DNA of 64,000 nucleotides, from the NCBI RefSeq assembly GCF_041624475.1, contig NZ_JBFJUX010000001.1:186001-250000 (forward strand), given 5' to 3'. The translations under genes and the position numbers were made by a program. This DNA comes from Litorivivens sp041624475 (GTDB lineage Bacteria; Pseudomonadota; Gammaproteobacteria; Pseudomonadales; Spongiibacteraceae). Below the pieces are notes generated by a model. It saw only the letters and a list, made by a program, of their open reading frames with translations, made no database searches and was not told the origin of the DNA. Every line of letters starts with the position of its first letter. The first letter of the stretch is position 1. Of this stretch, positions 1 to 8,138 are shown piece by piece.

Positions 1-89
1 ACCTGACGGCCGTTTTTGGTGGCCATGCGGGCACGGAAACCGTGGGTGCGCTTGCGTTTCAGAACGCTGGGTTGAAAAGTTCTTTTCAT
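1..89 (-). CDS. rpmH: 50S ribosomal protein L34 (partial, cut by window edge)
   Basis: The reverse strand from 89 reads MKRTFQPSVLKRKRTHGFRA and continues in frame to the window edge, the very conserved start of L34, a small basic component of the large ribosomal subunit. About 29 of the usual 44 or so residues are present; the C-terminal end lies left of the window. It is transcribed away from dnaA with the origin between them, the standard arrangement in gammaproteobacteria, where rnpA and yidC normally follow. Confidence 0.96.
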   Translation of the reverse strand, partial: MKRTFQPSVLKRKRTHGFRARMATKNGRQ

Positions 90-340
90 GATTCTGCTCC
101 AAAGCCGCTTTCGTGGGCTTTCCTGCTTCCTATATAAGAAGGAAGACTTGTGCCGTGTTCTGTCGGAGTGAAAACAAAGACACCGACGCTAAAATTAAGG
201 ATCGCGAATTCTAGTGAATATTGTCAGTAAAGGCAATGAATTTTTCGAGGGCTTTGATCATAGGAAACCGTCGATAGGGGCGAACGCGAGTCTGTCCTTT
301 TGGTGGTATGTAAGTGCTCACAAAAGCGGTGTTGAACAGC

Positions 341-349
341 TTATCCACA
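341..349 (+). promoter_or_regulatory. DnaA box TTATCCACA (perfect consensus)
   Basis: TTATCCACA matches the high-affinity DnaA binding consensus TTATNCACA exactly. It lies 15 bases before a second, near-identical box in the same orientation, left of the AT-rich tract. Confidence 0.9.
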
Positions 350-363
350 GCTCTGTACCCGAG

Positions 364-372
364 TTATACACA
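364..372 (+). promoter_or_regulatory. DnaA box TTATACACA
   Basis: TTATACACA fits TTATNCACA. It has the same orientation as the box at 341 and directly precedes the AT-rich tract, so DnaA bound here could act on the unwinding region. Confidence 0.82.
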
Positions 373-379
373 TTTGTTT

Positions 380-480
380 CCTGTGAAATAAATATAAAAT
401 TATTACTTTTTCAAAAATAAGATAACTATTTGAAAAATATTGTATAAATTAAAAGTCAATGGGAAAAATTTTTTTATTTC
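380..480. other. AT-rich tract, probable DNA unwinding element
   Basis: From about 380 to 480 the sequence is almost entirely A and T, with runs such as AAATATAAAATTATTA and AAAAATTTTTTTATTT, in contrast to the GC-rich genes around it. It is bracketed by DnaA boxes, which fits a DNA unwinding element. Exact limits are a judgement. Confidence 0.75.
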
Positions 481-482
481 CC

Positions 483-491
483 TGTGGATAA
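483..491 (-). promoter_or_regulatory. DnaA box (inverted, perfect consensus)
   Basis: TGTGGATAA is the exact reverse complement of TTATCCACA. It sits at the right edge of the AT-rich tract, facing the two boxes on its left side, and about 130 bases before the dnaA start, so it may also serve dnaA autoregulation. Confidence 0.88.
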
Positions 492-617
492 AGCCCAAAA
501 ACACGCGTTAAAATAGCGTCCTTCGATGGGAGGTCGTCCCGATTTTGGGGATAACTGCCCTCGTGCGACATTCACAGCAATAACAATTACAACGATAACA
601 AGGCAGGAGAAGTTTCA

Positions 618-2033
618 GTGCCGGAAGCCGCTTGGGAACAGTGTCTCAATTACTTGCAGAGCGAGTTGCCATCCCAACAGTTTAACACCTGGATTCGACC
701 TTTGCGGGCCGTTGCCAATGGCAGTCAGCTGCAACTGCTAGCGCCTAACCGTTTTATTAAAGACTGGGTTGTTGATCGTTATCTGGACCGGATTTCTCAG
801 ATTGTCAGCGAGGTCAGCACTCAGCCCGGTTGTGATGTGGTGGTGGATATTGGCGCGCGCGCACCGATTCGCCCCATAGGAAGTCCGGCACCCAGTGCCA
901 CGCAGAGCGCTCCACGGGTCGAGCCTGCGCCCCGACCCGCAGCAGAACCGTCACCGCAGGCCTCAAGACCGGCGCGGGTGCGGCGGGTTGAAGTGGAGGG
1001 TGGTATTCGGCACCAGAGTTCACTGATAGAAAATCACACCTTTGACACCTTCGTAGAGGGTAAATCCAATCAGCTGGCGCGGGCGGCTGCCATGCAGGTG
1101 GCGGAAAATCCGGGTCAGGCCTACAACCCGGTCTTTCTCTACGGTGGGGTCGGTCTGGGCAAGACCCACCTCATGCATGCCGTGGGCAACGCCATGCTTA
1201 AACAAAAGCCGGATGCGAAAATTGTCTACCTGCATTCCGAGCGTTTTGTTGCTGATATGGTCAAGGCCCTGTCGCTCAATGCGATTAATGAGTTCAAGCG
1301 CTATTACCGCAGCGTCGACGCGCTGCTGATTGACGATATTCAGTTTTTTGCGAACAAAGATCGCTCCCAGGAAGAGTTTTTTCATACCTTTAACGCCCTG
1401 CTTGAAGGTGGTCAGCAAATGATTCTGACCTGTGATCGCTACCCGAAAGAAATCAATGGTCTGGAAGAGCGATTAAAGTCACGTTTTGGTTGGGGTCTGA
1501 CGGTTGCCGTCGAACCGCCGGAGCTGGAAACCCGGGTGGCTATTCTGATGAAGAAGGCGGAGCAGGAAAAAATTGATCTGCCCCAGGATGCGGCCTTTTT
1601 TATTGGTCAGCGGGTGCGCTCCAATGTGCGCGAGCTGGAAGGCGCACTGAAACGAGTGATCGCCAGCGCCCGCTTTATGGCGCGCACGATTGATATACCC
1701 CTGATTCGAGAATCCTTGAAGGATCTGCTGGCCTTGCAGGACAAGCAGGTCAGTGTCGATAATATTCAGCGCACGGTTGCCGAATACTACAAAATCAAGG
1801 TGGCCGACCTGACCTCCAAGCGGCGCAGTCGCTCCGTGGCCCGGCCCCGACAGTTGGCGATGGCCTTGGCGAAGGAACTGACTAACCAGAGTCTGCCGGA
1901 AATTGGCGACAGTTTCGGAGGTCGTGACCATACGACGGTCTTGCACGCCTGCCGAAAAATCAAAGAGTTGCGCGAGACCAGTGCTGACATTCGCGAAGAC
2001 TATCAGAACCTGCTGCGCTCTCTGACCACCTGA
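618..2033 (+). CDS. dnaA: Chromosomal replication initiator protein DnaA
   Basis: This AAA+ ATPase binds the oriC boxes and melts the origin. The 471-residue product has the N-terminal DnaB-interaction domain (about 3-65), a proline/alanine-rich linker (about 80-120), the AAA+ domain with Walker A GGVGLGKT at 176-183 and Walker B LLIDD ending at 240, and the C-terminal helix-turn-helix with the family signature GGRDHTTV. The start is GTG at 618, seven bases after AGGCAGGAGA, and yields the usual EAAW...CL beginning. Length matches the family. It is the first gene of the dnaA–dnaN–recF–gyrB set and is probably autoregulated through nearby DnaA boxes. Confidence 0.98.
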   Translation: MPEAAWEQCLNYLQSELPSQQFNTWIRPLRAVANGSQLQLLAPNRFIKDWVVDRYLDRISQIVSEVSTQPGCDVVVDIGARAPIRPIGSPAPSATQSAPRVEPAPRPAAEPSPQASRPARVRRVEVEGGIRHQSSLIENHTFDTFVEGKSNQLARAAAMQVAENPGQAYNPVFLYGGVGLGKTHLMHAVGNAMLKQKPDAKIVYLHSERFVADMVKALSLNAINEFKRYYRSVDALLIDDIQFFANKDRSQEEFFHTFNALLEGGQQMILTCDRYPKEINGLEERLKSRFGWGLTVAVEPPELETRVAILMKKAEQEKIDLPQDAAFFIGQRVRSNVRELEGALKRVIASARFMARTIDIPLIRESLKDLLALQDKQVSVDNIQRTVAEYYKIKVADLTSKRRSRSVARPRQLAMALAKELTNQSLPEIGDSFGGRDHTTVLHACRKIKELRETSADIREDYQNLLRSLTT

Positions 2034-2156
2034 CGCTTGCAGGGTACTGCTTTTATTGCATTTTTTAACCTCCTGGCATAGGACTTTGCGGTTTTGTGCC
2101 GTATGATTACTGTTGAAAAATGAATCAATAATTCCAATTGGGATCGCCTGCCGACT

Positions 2157-3263
2157 ATGAAATTTACCATTGCCCGCGAGGCCTTGCTGAAACCCCTGAA
2201 TCTGGTAGCTGGTGTAGTGGAACGCCGCCAGACACTGGCTATTCTGGCGAATGTACAACTGGTGCTTGAAGGCCAGGAGTTGTCGCTCACCGGGACCGAC
2301 CTTGAAGTTGAGTTGATTGGCCGGGTTGAACTGCCTTCGCCGCCCGCCTCCGAGGGCGAAATTACTGTACCGGCCCGCAAGCTGGTGGATATCTGTAAGT
2401 CTCTGCCAGAGGGTTCCGAGCTGGAATTCTCGCTTGACGAAAACCGCTTGATTCTGAAATCCGGTCGCAGCCGCTTTACCCTATCAACTCTACCGGCCTC
2501 GGACTTTCCGAGTGTGGATCAAACCGAATCCGGGCAGAGCTTTACGGTCAAGCAAGGTGACATCAAGCGCCTGATTGAAAAAACCTCCTTTGCCATGGCG
2601 CAGCAGGATGTTCGTTACTACCTCAATGGCATGCTGTGGGAGCTGGCGGCAACGCACCTGCGGACTGTAGCCACTGATGGCCACCGCCTGGCCATGTGCA
2701 CCCTGACAGCGGAGCTGGGAATTAGTCAGAACGCTCAGGTAATTGTGCCCCGCAAAGGCGTCAATGAGCTGGTTCGTCTGTTGATGGATGATGACCAGGA
2801 CGCGGATATTCAGTTAAGCAACAACCATCTACGGGTGGTAACCCCCGGCTTTACCTTCACTTCAAAACTGATTGACGGCAAATTTCCGGACTATGAGCGC
2901 GTGCTGCCACGCAGCAGTACGAAAGAAGTTCTCGGTGATCGCGGCGTTTTGCGGCAGGCTTTTGGTCGAACCTCCATCCTGTCGAATGAAAAGTATCGGG
3001 GCATTCGCTTGTTGCTGACCAGTGGTGAGCTCAAAATTCAGGCAAACAACCCGGAACAGGAAGAAGCGGAAGAGATTATTGCGGTCGACTACGAGGGGCC
3101 GGACCTCGAAATCGGCTTCAATGTCAGTTACTTGATGGACGTACTGGCGGTTATGACCAGTGATAATGTCAAAATACTGCTCTCGGATTCCAATAGCAGC
3201 GCCTTGCTTGAAGAACCCGAAGCCAGCGAATGCAGTTATGTTGTTATGCCGATGCGCCTGTAA
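2157..3263 (+). CDS. dnaN: DNA polymerase III sliding clamp (beta subunit)
   Basis: This is the ring-shaped processivity clamp that tethers DNA polymerases to DNA. The 368-residue product begins MKFTIAREALLKPL and ends YVVMPMRL, both hallmark ends of the beta clamp, and has the length of the family's three repeated clamp domains. The ATG at 2157 is the family start, though the upstream ribosome site is weak. It follows dnaA by 123 bases and is followed by a strong intrinsic-terminator-like hairpin before recF. Confidence 0.98.
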   Translation: MKFTIAREALLKPLNLVAGVVERRQTLAILANVQLVLEGQELSLTGTDLEVELIGRVELPSPPASEGEITVPARKLVDICKSLPEGSELEFSLDENRLILKSGRSRFTLSTLPASDFPSVDQTESGQSFTVKQGDIKRLIEKTSFAMAQQDVRYYLNGMLWELAATHLRTVATDGHRLAMCTLTAELGISQNAQVIVPRKGVNELVRLLMDDDQDADIQLSNNHLRVVTPGFTFTSKLIDGKFPDYERVLPRSSTKEVLGDRGVLRQAFGRTSILSNEKYRGIRLLLTSGELKIQANNPEQEEAEEIIAVDYEGPDLEIGFNVSYLMDVLAVMTSDNVKILLSDSNSSALLEEPEASECSYVVMPMRL

Positions 3264-3283
3264 GGCGGATTGGCGATGAGGAG

Positions 3284-3308
3284 GGGTGGCACAGGCCACC
3301 CTTTTTTT
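3284..3308 (+). terminator. Intrinsic terminator between dnaN and recF
   Basis: GGGTGGC (3284-3290) and GCCACCC (3295-3301) form a perfect 7-bp stem with loop ACAG, followed at once by seven T (3302-3308). This is the textbook rho-independent form on the plus strand. It ends 9 bases before the recF start codon, so it could terminate or attenuate transcription entering recF. Confidence 0.82.
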
Positions 3309-3317
3309 CGCTAGATT

Positions 3318-4421
3318 ATGCTCCTGCAACAGCTCCAGCTGTCTAATTTTCGCATTATTGAGTCGGCGCGCTTAAGTGATCTGGCATCCGTCAATCTGAT
3401 AAGCGGTCGCAACGGCTCCGGTAAGACTTCCCTTCTTGAAGCAATCCACGTCCTAGGTCATGGTCGCTCCTTTCGTACTCGTAAGTGGCAGCGACTGGTT
3501 CGCTATGAACAAGCTGGTTTTTTAATTACAGGCGTGGGCACCAACAACCGGGGCGAGCAGCGAATTGGTATAGAAAGACGATTGGCTGACTCCTCTCCTA
3601 GCGTGAGGCTGAACGGGGAAAGTCTTCGGGCGACCAGTGAGCTCGCCGCCCTGCTACCGATACAAATTCTGGATAGTGCCGGCTTCTCGCTGTTGGAAGG
3701 GCCGCCGGAATATCGCCGGCAGTTGTTGGATTGGGCAGTGTTTCACGTGGAACCTTTTCGTTTTCTGCAGGCCTGGCGTCGCTATCAGAAGGCCCTGAAA
3801 CAGCGTAATGCCTTGCTTCGAAGCAATCGAGTCGACAAACAAGCGCTTTCACCCTGGACTGATGAACTGGCGGTACAGGGTGAATTGATACACGAACTGC
3901 GCACTGCACAGTTGGAACGGCTGCTACCCCTGCTGGTGGAGATGCACGCGGCACTAAATAGCGGTGTATCGGTGCCGGTGGAGGTGGCGGTAGATTATTA
4001 TCCCGGCTGGAACCGGGAGCGCAATCCGCTTCGGGCGAAGCTCGATATGGAAATCGATCGGGATATTGAGCTGGGCTATACCCGAGATGGCCCTCATCGC
4101 GCCGATTTACGTGTTCGCAGCGCGGGACAGTCTGTGGTCGAGGTCTTCTCGCGGGGCCAGTTAAAGTCCCTTGTGGCGGCTTTTCGGCTGTCACAGGCGA
4201 AGTTATTGCGCCAATATGGTATAAAGAGTGTCTTTCTGGTTGATGATCTGGCCGCGGAGCTCGACAGTGATCGGCGCGCGCGTTTTATCGACGAATTATT
4301 AAAATTGGACTGTCAGAGCTTTTTTACCGCGATCAATGCGTCGGACCTTAGCGCTAGCTTTGGTTCAACAAAGATAAAAATGTTTCACGTGGAACATGGT
4401 CGCGTTACCCCCCTACCCTGA
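3318..4421 (+). CDS. recF: DNA replication and repair protein RecF
   Basis: This SMC-like ATPase loads RecA at gapped DNA together with RecO and RecR. The 367-residue product has the N-terminal Walker A GRNGSGKT (30-37), the family motif GHGRSFR and the C-terminal Walker B region VFLVDDLAAELD. The ATG at 3318 gives the typical start (LQLSNFRIIE), but no Shine-Dalgarno sequence precedes it and an intrinsic-terminator hairpin lies just upstream, so expression is probably low or attenuated. Two 16-base parS-type sequences lie within the gene; both encode FHVE in the same frame (residues 142-145 and 356-359). Confidence 0.97.
   Translation: MLLQQLQLSNFRIIESARLSDLASVNLISGRNGSGKTSLLEAIHVLGHGRSFRTRKWQRLVRYEQAGFLITGVGTNNRGEQRIGIERRLADSSPSVRLNGESLRATSELAALLPIQILDSAGFSLLEGPPEYRRQLLDWAVFHVEPFRFLQAWRRYQKALKQRNALLRSNRVDKQALSPWTDELAVQGELIHELRTAQLERLLPLLVEMHAALNSGVSVPVEVAVDYYPGWNRERNPLRAKLDMEIDRDIELGYTRDGPHRADLRVRSAGQSVVEVFSRGQLKSLVAAFRLSQAKLLRQYGIKSVFLVDDLAAELDSDRRARFIDELLKLDCQSFFTAINASDLSASFGSTKIKMFHVEHGRVTPLP
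3739..3754. other. parS-like site (one base from perfect palindrome)
   Basis: TGTTTCACGTGGAACC differs only in the last base from the bacterial parS sequence TGTTTCACGTGGAACA. It encodes FHVEP of RecF. parS sites cluster near oriC and are bound by ParB for chromosome partition; this one lies about 3.3 kb from the origin. Confidence 0.78.
4381..4396. other. parS: parS centromere site (perfect)
   Basis: TGTTTCACGTGGAACA is an exact match to the reverse complement of the widely conserved ParB-binding site TGTTCCACGTGAAACA. It lies in the last codons of recF (encoding MFHVEH) and ends 57 bases before the gyrB start. Together with the site 642 bases upstream it forms a small parS cluster beside oriC. 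Confidence 0.9.
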
Positions 4422-4453
4422 CCTGCCCTCCGGCTGGTGTTACGAGGATTAGT

Positions 4454-6871
4454 ATGAGCGAAGGTAAACAATACGATTCATCGAGTATCAAGGTGCTGAA
4501 AGGCCTGGATGCGGTGCGTAAGCGTCCGGGCATGTACATCGGGGATACCGACGACGGCACAGGCTTGCACCACATGGTGTTTGAGGTTGTCGACAACTCG
4601 ATCGACGAGGCACTGGCTGGTTACTGCAGCAAGATCGAAGTGGTGATTCATCCCGATGAGTCCATCACCGTGCGCGATAACGGCCGGGGAATCCCCACCG
4701 AGATTCACGAGGAAGGGGTATCTGCCGCTGAAGTCATCATGACGGTGCTGCACGCCGGGGGTAAGTTCGACGACAATACCTATAAGGTATCCGGCGGCCT
4801 GCATGGGGTTGGGGTCTCAGTAGTTAATGCCCTGTCCAAGAAGCTGGTGATGACTATCCGTCGCGGTGGCAAGGTTCACGAGCAAACCTATACCCACGGT
4901 GTGCCGGATGCACCGCTGGCCGTGGTGGGTGATGCCGACACCACCGGCACGGAAATGCGCTTCCACCCGTCTGAAGACACCTTTACCAATATTGAATTTC
5001 ACTTCGACATCCTCGCCAAACGCCTGCGGGAGCTGGCTTTCCTCAATTCAGGGGTTAATATCGACCTGATCGACGAGCGCAGCGGCGAGAAAGAGAACTT
5101 CTGCTATGAAGGCGGACTGAAAGCCTTTGTTGAGTTCCTTAACCAGAACAAAAGCCCGATTAACAATGTCTTCCATTTCACCACTGAGGGTGAAGGCGGC
5201 ATCTCGGTGGAGGTGGCGCTACAGTGGAATGACGGCTTCCAGGAAAACCTCTACTGCTACACAAACAATATCCCCCAGCGTGACGGCGGCACACACCTGG
5301 CGGGTTTCCGGGCTGGTCTGACCCGCAACCTGAACAACTACATCGAACAGGAAGGCCTGGCCAAGAAAGCCAAAATCAGTACCACCGGTGACGATGCCCG
5401 GGAGGGTCTGACCGCCATTGTCTCGGTGAAGGTGCCCGATCCCAAATTCTCATCCCAGACCAAAGACAAGCTGGTATCCAGCGAAGTGAAAACCGTGGTT
5501 GAACAGGCCATGAGCGACAAGTTCGGTGATTTCCTGCTGGAAAACCCCAACGAAGCCAAGGTGGTTGTGCAGAAAATGCTGGATGCCGCCCGGGCCCGTG
5601 AAGCGGCCCGCAAGGCCCGTGAAATGACCCGCCGCAAGGGTGCGTTGGATATCGCGGGCTTGCCTGGCAAGCTGGCGGATTGCCAGGAAAAAGATCCAGC
5701 ACTTTCAGAGATTTACCTAGTGGAGGGTGACTCGGCAGGCGGCAGTGCCAAACAGGGCCGCGATCGTCGCACACAGGCGATCTTGCCGCTCAAAGGTAAA
5801 ATTCTGAACGTAGAAAAGGCGCGGTTCGATAAAATGCTGTCCTCAGCCGAGGTGGGCACCATTGTCACCGCACTGGGTTGTGGTATTGGCAAGTCCGAAT
5901 TCAACGTTGAGAAACTGCGCTACCACTACATTATTATCATGACGGATGCGGACGTCGACGGCTCCCACATCCGTACCCTCCTCCTGACCTTTTTCTTCCG
6001 TCAGATGCCGGAACTGATTGAGCAGGGTCATATTTTTATCGCCCAGCCGCCGCTCTACAAAATCGGCCGGGGCAAATCGCACACCTATCTGAAAGATGAT
6101 GACGCGCTCAACGAGTACCTGACCAATTCCGCACTGGAAGACGCCGCCCTGTTCGTTCATCCGGACGCGCCGGGCATCAGCGGTGAGGCCTTGGAGCAGC
6201 TGGTACGCGACTATCGGGGCGTAGAAAAAGTCATCGACCGACTCAGCCGTGTCTACCCAGATATTGCGCTGTGGCAAATGCTGGACGCCCCCACCCTGAC
6301 CCAGGAAGGCATGCAGGATCGCAGTGTGGTTGAAGAATGGTGCGCTGATCTGGAGCGACGTTTGGGCGAGACGGTTCTGGCCAAACACAACCGATACGCG
6401 GTGGTTGTAGACGAAGACAAAGAGCGCCATGATTTCCGTCCCCGGATAACCATCATCGCTCACGGAGTAAGTACTGACTACCTGCTGACAAGAGAGTTTA
6501 TAGGGTCTTCCGAGTACGCGAAGATAAAATCACTGGGCGAGAAACTGTCCGGGCTGCTTGAGGAAGGAGCCTATGTTCAACGCGGCGAGCGCAAAGAGCC
6601 GGTGGACAATTTTGGCGACGCCCTAACCTGGCTGATGAAGCAGGCGGAGCGCGGCTACAACATTCAGCGCTATAAAGGTCTTGGTGAAATGAACCCGGAC
6701 CAGCTCTGGGAAACCACTATGGATCCACAGGGGCGCCGCATGCTGCGGGTCACGATCGAAGACGCCATTGCGGCGGATCAGATCTTTACCACCCTGATGG
6801 GCGATGTGGTCGAGCCGCGTCGGGCCTTTATTGAAACCAACGCCCTGAACGTCGCCAACCTGGACGTTTAA
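4454..6871 (+). CDS. gyrB: DNA gyrase subunit B
   Basis: This is the ATPase subunit of the type II topoisomerase that introduces negative supercoils. The 805-residue product has the GHKL ATPase domain (DNSIDEAL, NGRGIP and GLHGVGVSVVNALS motifs), the transducer QTK loop (SQTKDK), the TOPRIM motif EGDSAGG (424-430) and metal-binding TDADVDG (D498, D500, D502), then the gammaproteobacterial insert and C-terminal YKGLGEMNPDQLW. The length equals the Escherichia coli form. The ATG at 4454 follows GAGGA. It closes the replication gene set and is followed by a GC-rich hairpin. Confidence 0.98.
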   Translation: MSEGKQYDSSSIKVLKGLDAVRKRPGMYIGDTDDGTGLHHMVFEVVDNSIDEALAGYCSKIEVVIHPDESITVRDNGRGIPTEIHEEGVSAAEVIMTVLHAGGKFDDNTYKVSGGLHGVGVSVVNALSKKLVMTIRRGGKVHEQTYTHGVPDAPLAVVGDADTTGTEMRFHPSEDTFTNIEFHFDILAKRLRELAFLNSGVNIDLIDERSGEKENFCYEGGLKAFVEFLNQNKSPINNVFHFTTEGEGGISVEVALQWNDGFQENLYCYTNNIPQRDGGTHLAGFRAGLTRNLNNYIEQEGLAKKAKISTTGDDAREGLTAIVSVKVPDPKFSSQTKDKLVSSEVKTVVEQAMSDKFGDFLLENPNEAKVVVQKMLDAARAREAARKAREMTRRKGALDIAGLPGKLADCQEKDPALSEIYLVEGDSAGGSAKQGRDRRTQAILPLKGKILNVEKARFDKMLSSAEVGTIVTALGCGIGKSEFNVEKLRYHYIIIMTDADVDGSHIRTLLLTFFFRQMPELIEQGHIFIAQPPLYKIGRGKSHTYLKDDDALNEYLTNSALEDAALFVHPDAPGISGEALEQLVRDYRGVEKVIDRLSRVYPDIALWQMLDAPTLTQEGMQDRSVVEEWCADLERRLGETVLAKHNRYAVVVDEDKERHDFRPRITIIAHGVSTDYLLTREFIGSSEYAKIKSLGEKLSGLLEEGAYVQRGERKEPVDNFGDALTWLMKQAERGYNIQRYKGLGEMNPDQLWETTMDPQGRRMLRVTIEDAIAADQIFTTLMGDVVEPRRAFIETNALNVANLDV

Positions 6872-6880
6872 GATAAACGG

Positions 6881-6916
6881 CGCCGGCTATCCAGCCGGCG
6901 TCAGGCATTCTTTTTT
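6881..6916 (+). terminator. Probable terminator after gyrB
   Basis: CGCCGGCT (6881-6888) and AGCCGGCG (6893-6900) form a perfect 8-bp stem with a 4-base loop, 9 bases after the gyrB stop. A T-run (6911-6916) follows only after a 10-base gap, so it is not a canonical intrinsic terminator. Confidence 0.5.
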
Positions 6917-7027
6917 GCCCAACCTTAAACACCTCCGCCCTTCTGTATGCGTAAAAGTACGTGTAGCTATCCGGTTTGCCATCCTCTAGCCTCAGCTCAT
7001 TGTGGATAGAAACTGCGGTGGTACCCT

Positions 7028-7984
7028 ATGCTTGAAGCTCCTGCTCCCAGAGATGATGATGAGCGCGTAGCGGCGCTGCGAGCGTTGAACATTCTCGATA
7101 CCGCATCAGAAGAACGCTTTGACCGCCTGACACGCTTGGCGACAAGATTATTTGAAGTGCCAATCGCCCTGGTCAGCCTGATTGACCATAACCGACAGTG
7201 GTTCAAATCCGTTCAGGGGCTTTCGGTTACCGAAACGCCGAGAAATATTTCCTTCTGCGGTCATGTGGTTTTTTGCCATGAGACGCTGGTGATAAAAGAC
7301 GCTTCCAGAGATGCGCGCTTTGCGGACAACCCTCTCGTCACCGGTGCGCCCCACATCAGGTTCTATGCGGGGTATCCCTTGAAGGATATGAACGGCTATG
7401 TCATGGGTACCTTATGTATTATTGATTCTTCACCTCGCTCATTTTCCAAAGACGACCTGCAAAACCTGACTGATCTTGGGCAAATGGCTGAAAGGGAACT
7501 GAATGCCATACAGCTGGCGACCCACGACACCCTGACCGGCTTGTCAAATCGTCGGGGGCTGGAGGTGTTGGCGGAAAAGGCACTGAAATATTGCGTCCGA
7601 CACAATGCGCCCACCAGCCTGGCCTTTATCGACCTGAACAAGTTCAAAGCGATTAACGACCAGTACGGCCATGCGGCCGGCGACAATGTGTTGAAAACCT
7701 TCTCGGCAATGATGCTTGAAAGGTTTCGCGACTCCGATATCTGTGCGCGGCTGGGGGGTGATGAATTCGTCGTACTGATGCTGGATGCCACAGAGCAGCA
7801 GGCGGCGCAGGCCATTGAAAATTTCCGAGAAGCTATCGCTGAAGCCGGCGACAAGGGGGTGTGGCCTTGTCCCATCACCTTTTCCAGCGGCGTCGTCCTC
7901 TACAATCCCTTCAGACACGCCTCTTTGCATCAGCTTTTGCAGGAAAGCGACAAGCTGATGTACCAGCAAAAAGCGAGGTCGTAG
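7028..7984 (+). CDS. GAF-GGDEF diguanylate cyclase (copy 1)
   Basis: Makes the second messenger c-di-GMP from two GTP in response to a cytoplasmic signal. The 318-residue product has no membrane segment. An N-terminal GAF domain (about 25-160) contains the subfamily motifs SFCGH and IRFYAGYPL. The C-terminal GGDEF domain has an intact active site, GGDEF at 243-247, and an RDSD inhibitory site five residues before it, so product feedback is likely. The GAF ligand is unknown. It closely resembles the gene at 9120-10088, with GGDEF at the same residue number, which points to a local duplication. Confidence 0.92.
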   Translation: MLEAPAPRDDDERVAALRALNILDTASEERFDRLTRLATRLFEVPIALVSLIDHNRQWFKSVQGLSVTETPRNISFCGHVVFCHETLVIKDASRDARFADNPLVTGAPHIRFYAGYPLKDMNGYVMGTLCIIDSSPRSFSKDDLQNLTDLGQMAERELNAIQLATHDTLTGLSNRRGLEVLAEKALKYCVRHNAPTSLAFIDLNKFKAINDQYGHAAGDNVLKTFSAMMLERFRDSDICARLGGDEFVVLMLDATEQQAAQAIENFREAIAEAGDKGVWPCPITFSSGVVLYNPFRHASLHQLLQESDKLMYQQKARS

Positions 7985-8138
7985 ACCTTAAAAGTCATAA
8001 AGCGGTGTAGACGCAGCGAGCGGGCCTGCGCTGCGCTTGCGTTCCAGTTCTGCTTCTCTAGGGGGTCGCGGGGTGCCATGCAATCACGGTGAAATGGCAC
8101 TACAATGTTGTCACCAATAACACCAACGGATCCTGACC

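Larger units (their letters stand above)
90..617. other. oriC: Chromosomal replication origin region (oriC)
   Basis: A 528-base gene-free stretch between divergent rpmH and dnaA. It holds two perfect DnaA boxes (341-349 and, inverted, 483-491), a third box TTATACACA at 364-372, a one-mismatch inverted box at 546-554 (TGGGGATAA), and an AT-rich segment between them. Boxes on both sides of an AT-rich tract, directly upstream of dnaA, are the expected layout of a gammaproteobacterial origin. Promoters of rpmH and dnaA must also lie here; I could not fix them. Short open frames in this stretch look like chance. Confidence 0.9.

Noticed and set aside
8073..8100. Inverted repeat GTGCCAT/ATGGCAC before yihG
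   Set aside because: Seven bases with a 14-base spacer, within reach of chance; no T-run or known operator pattern.
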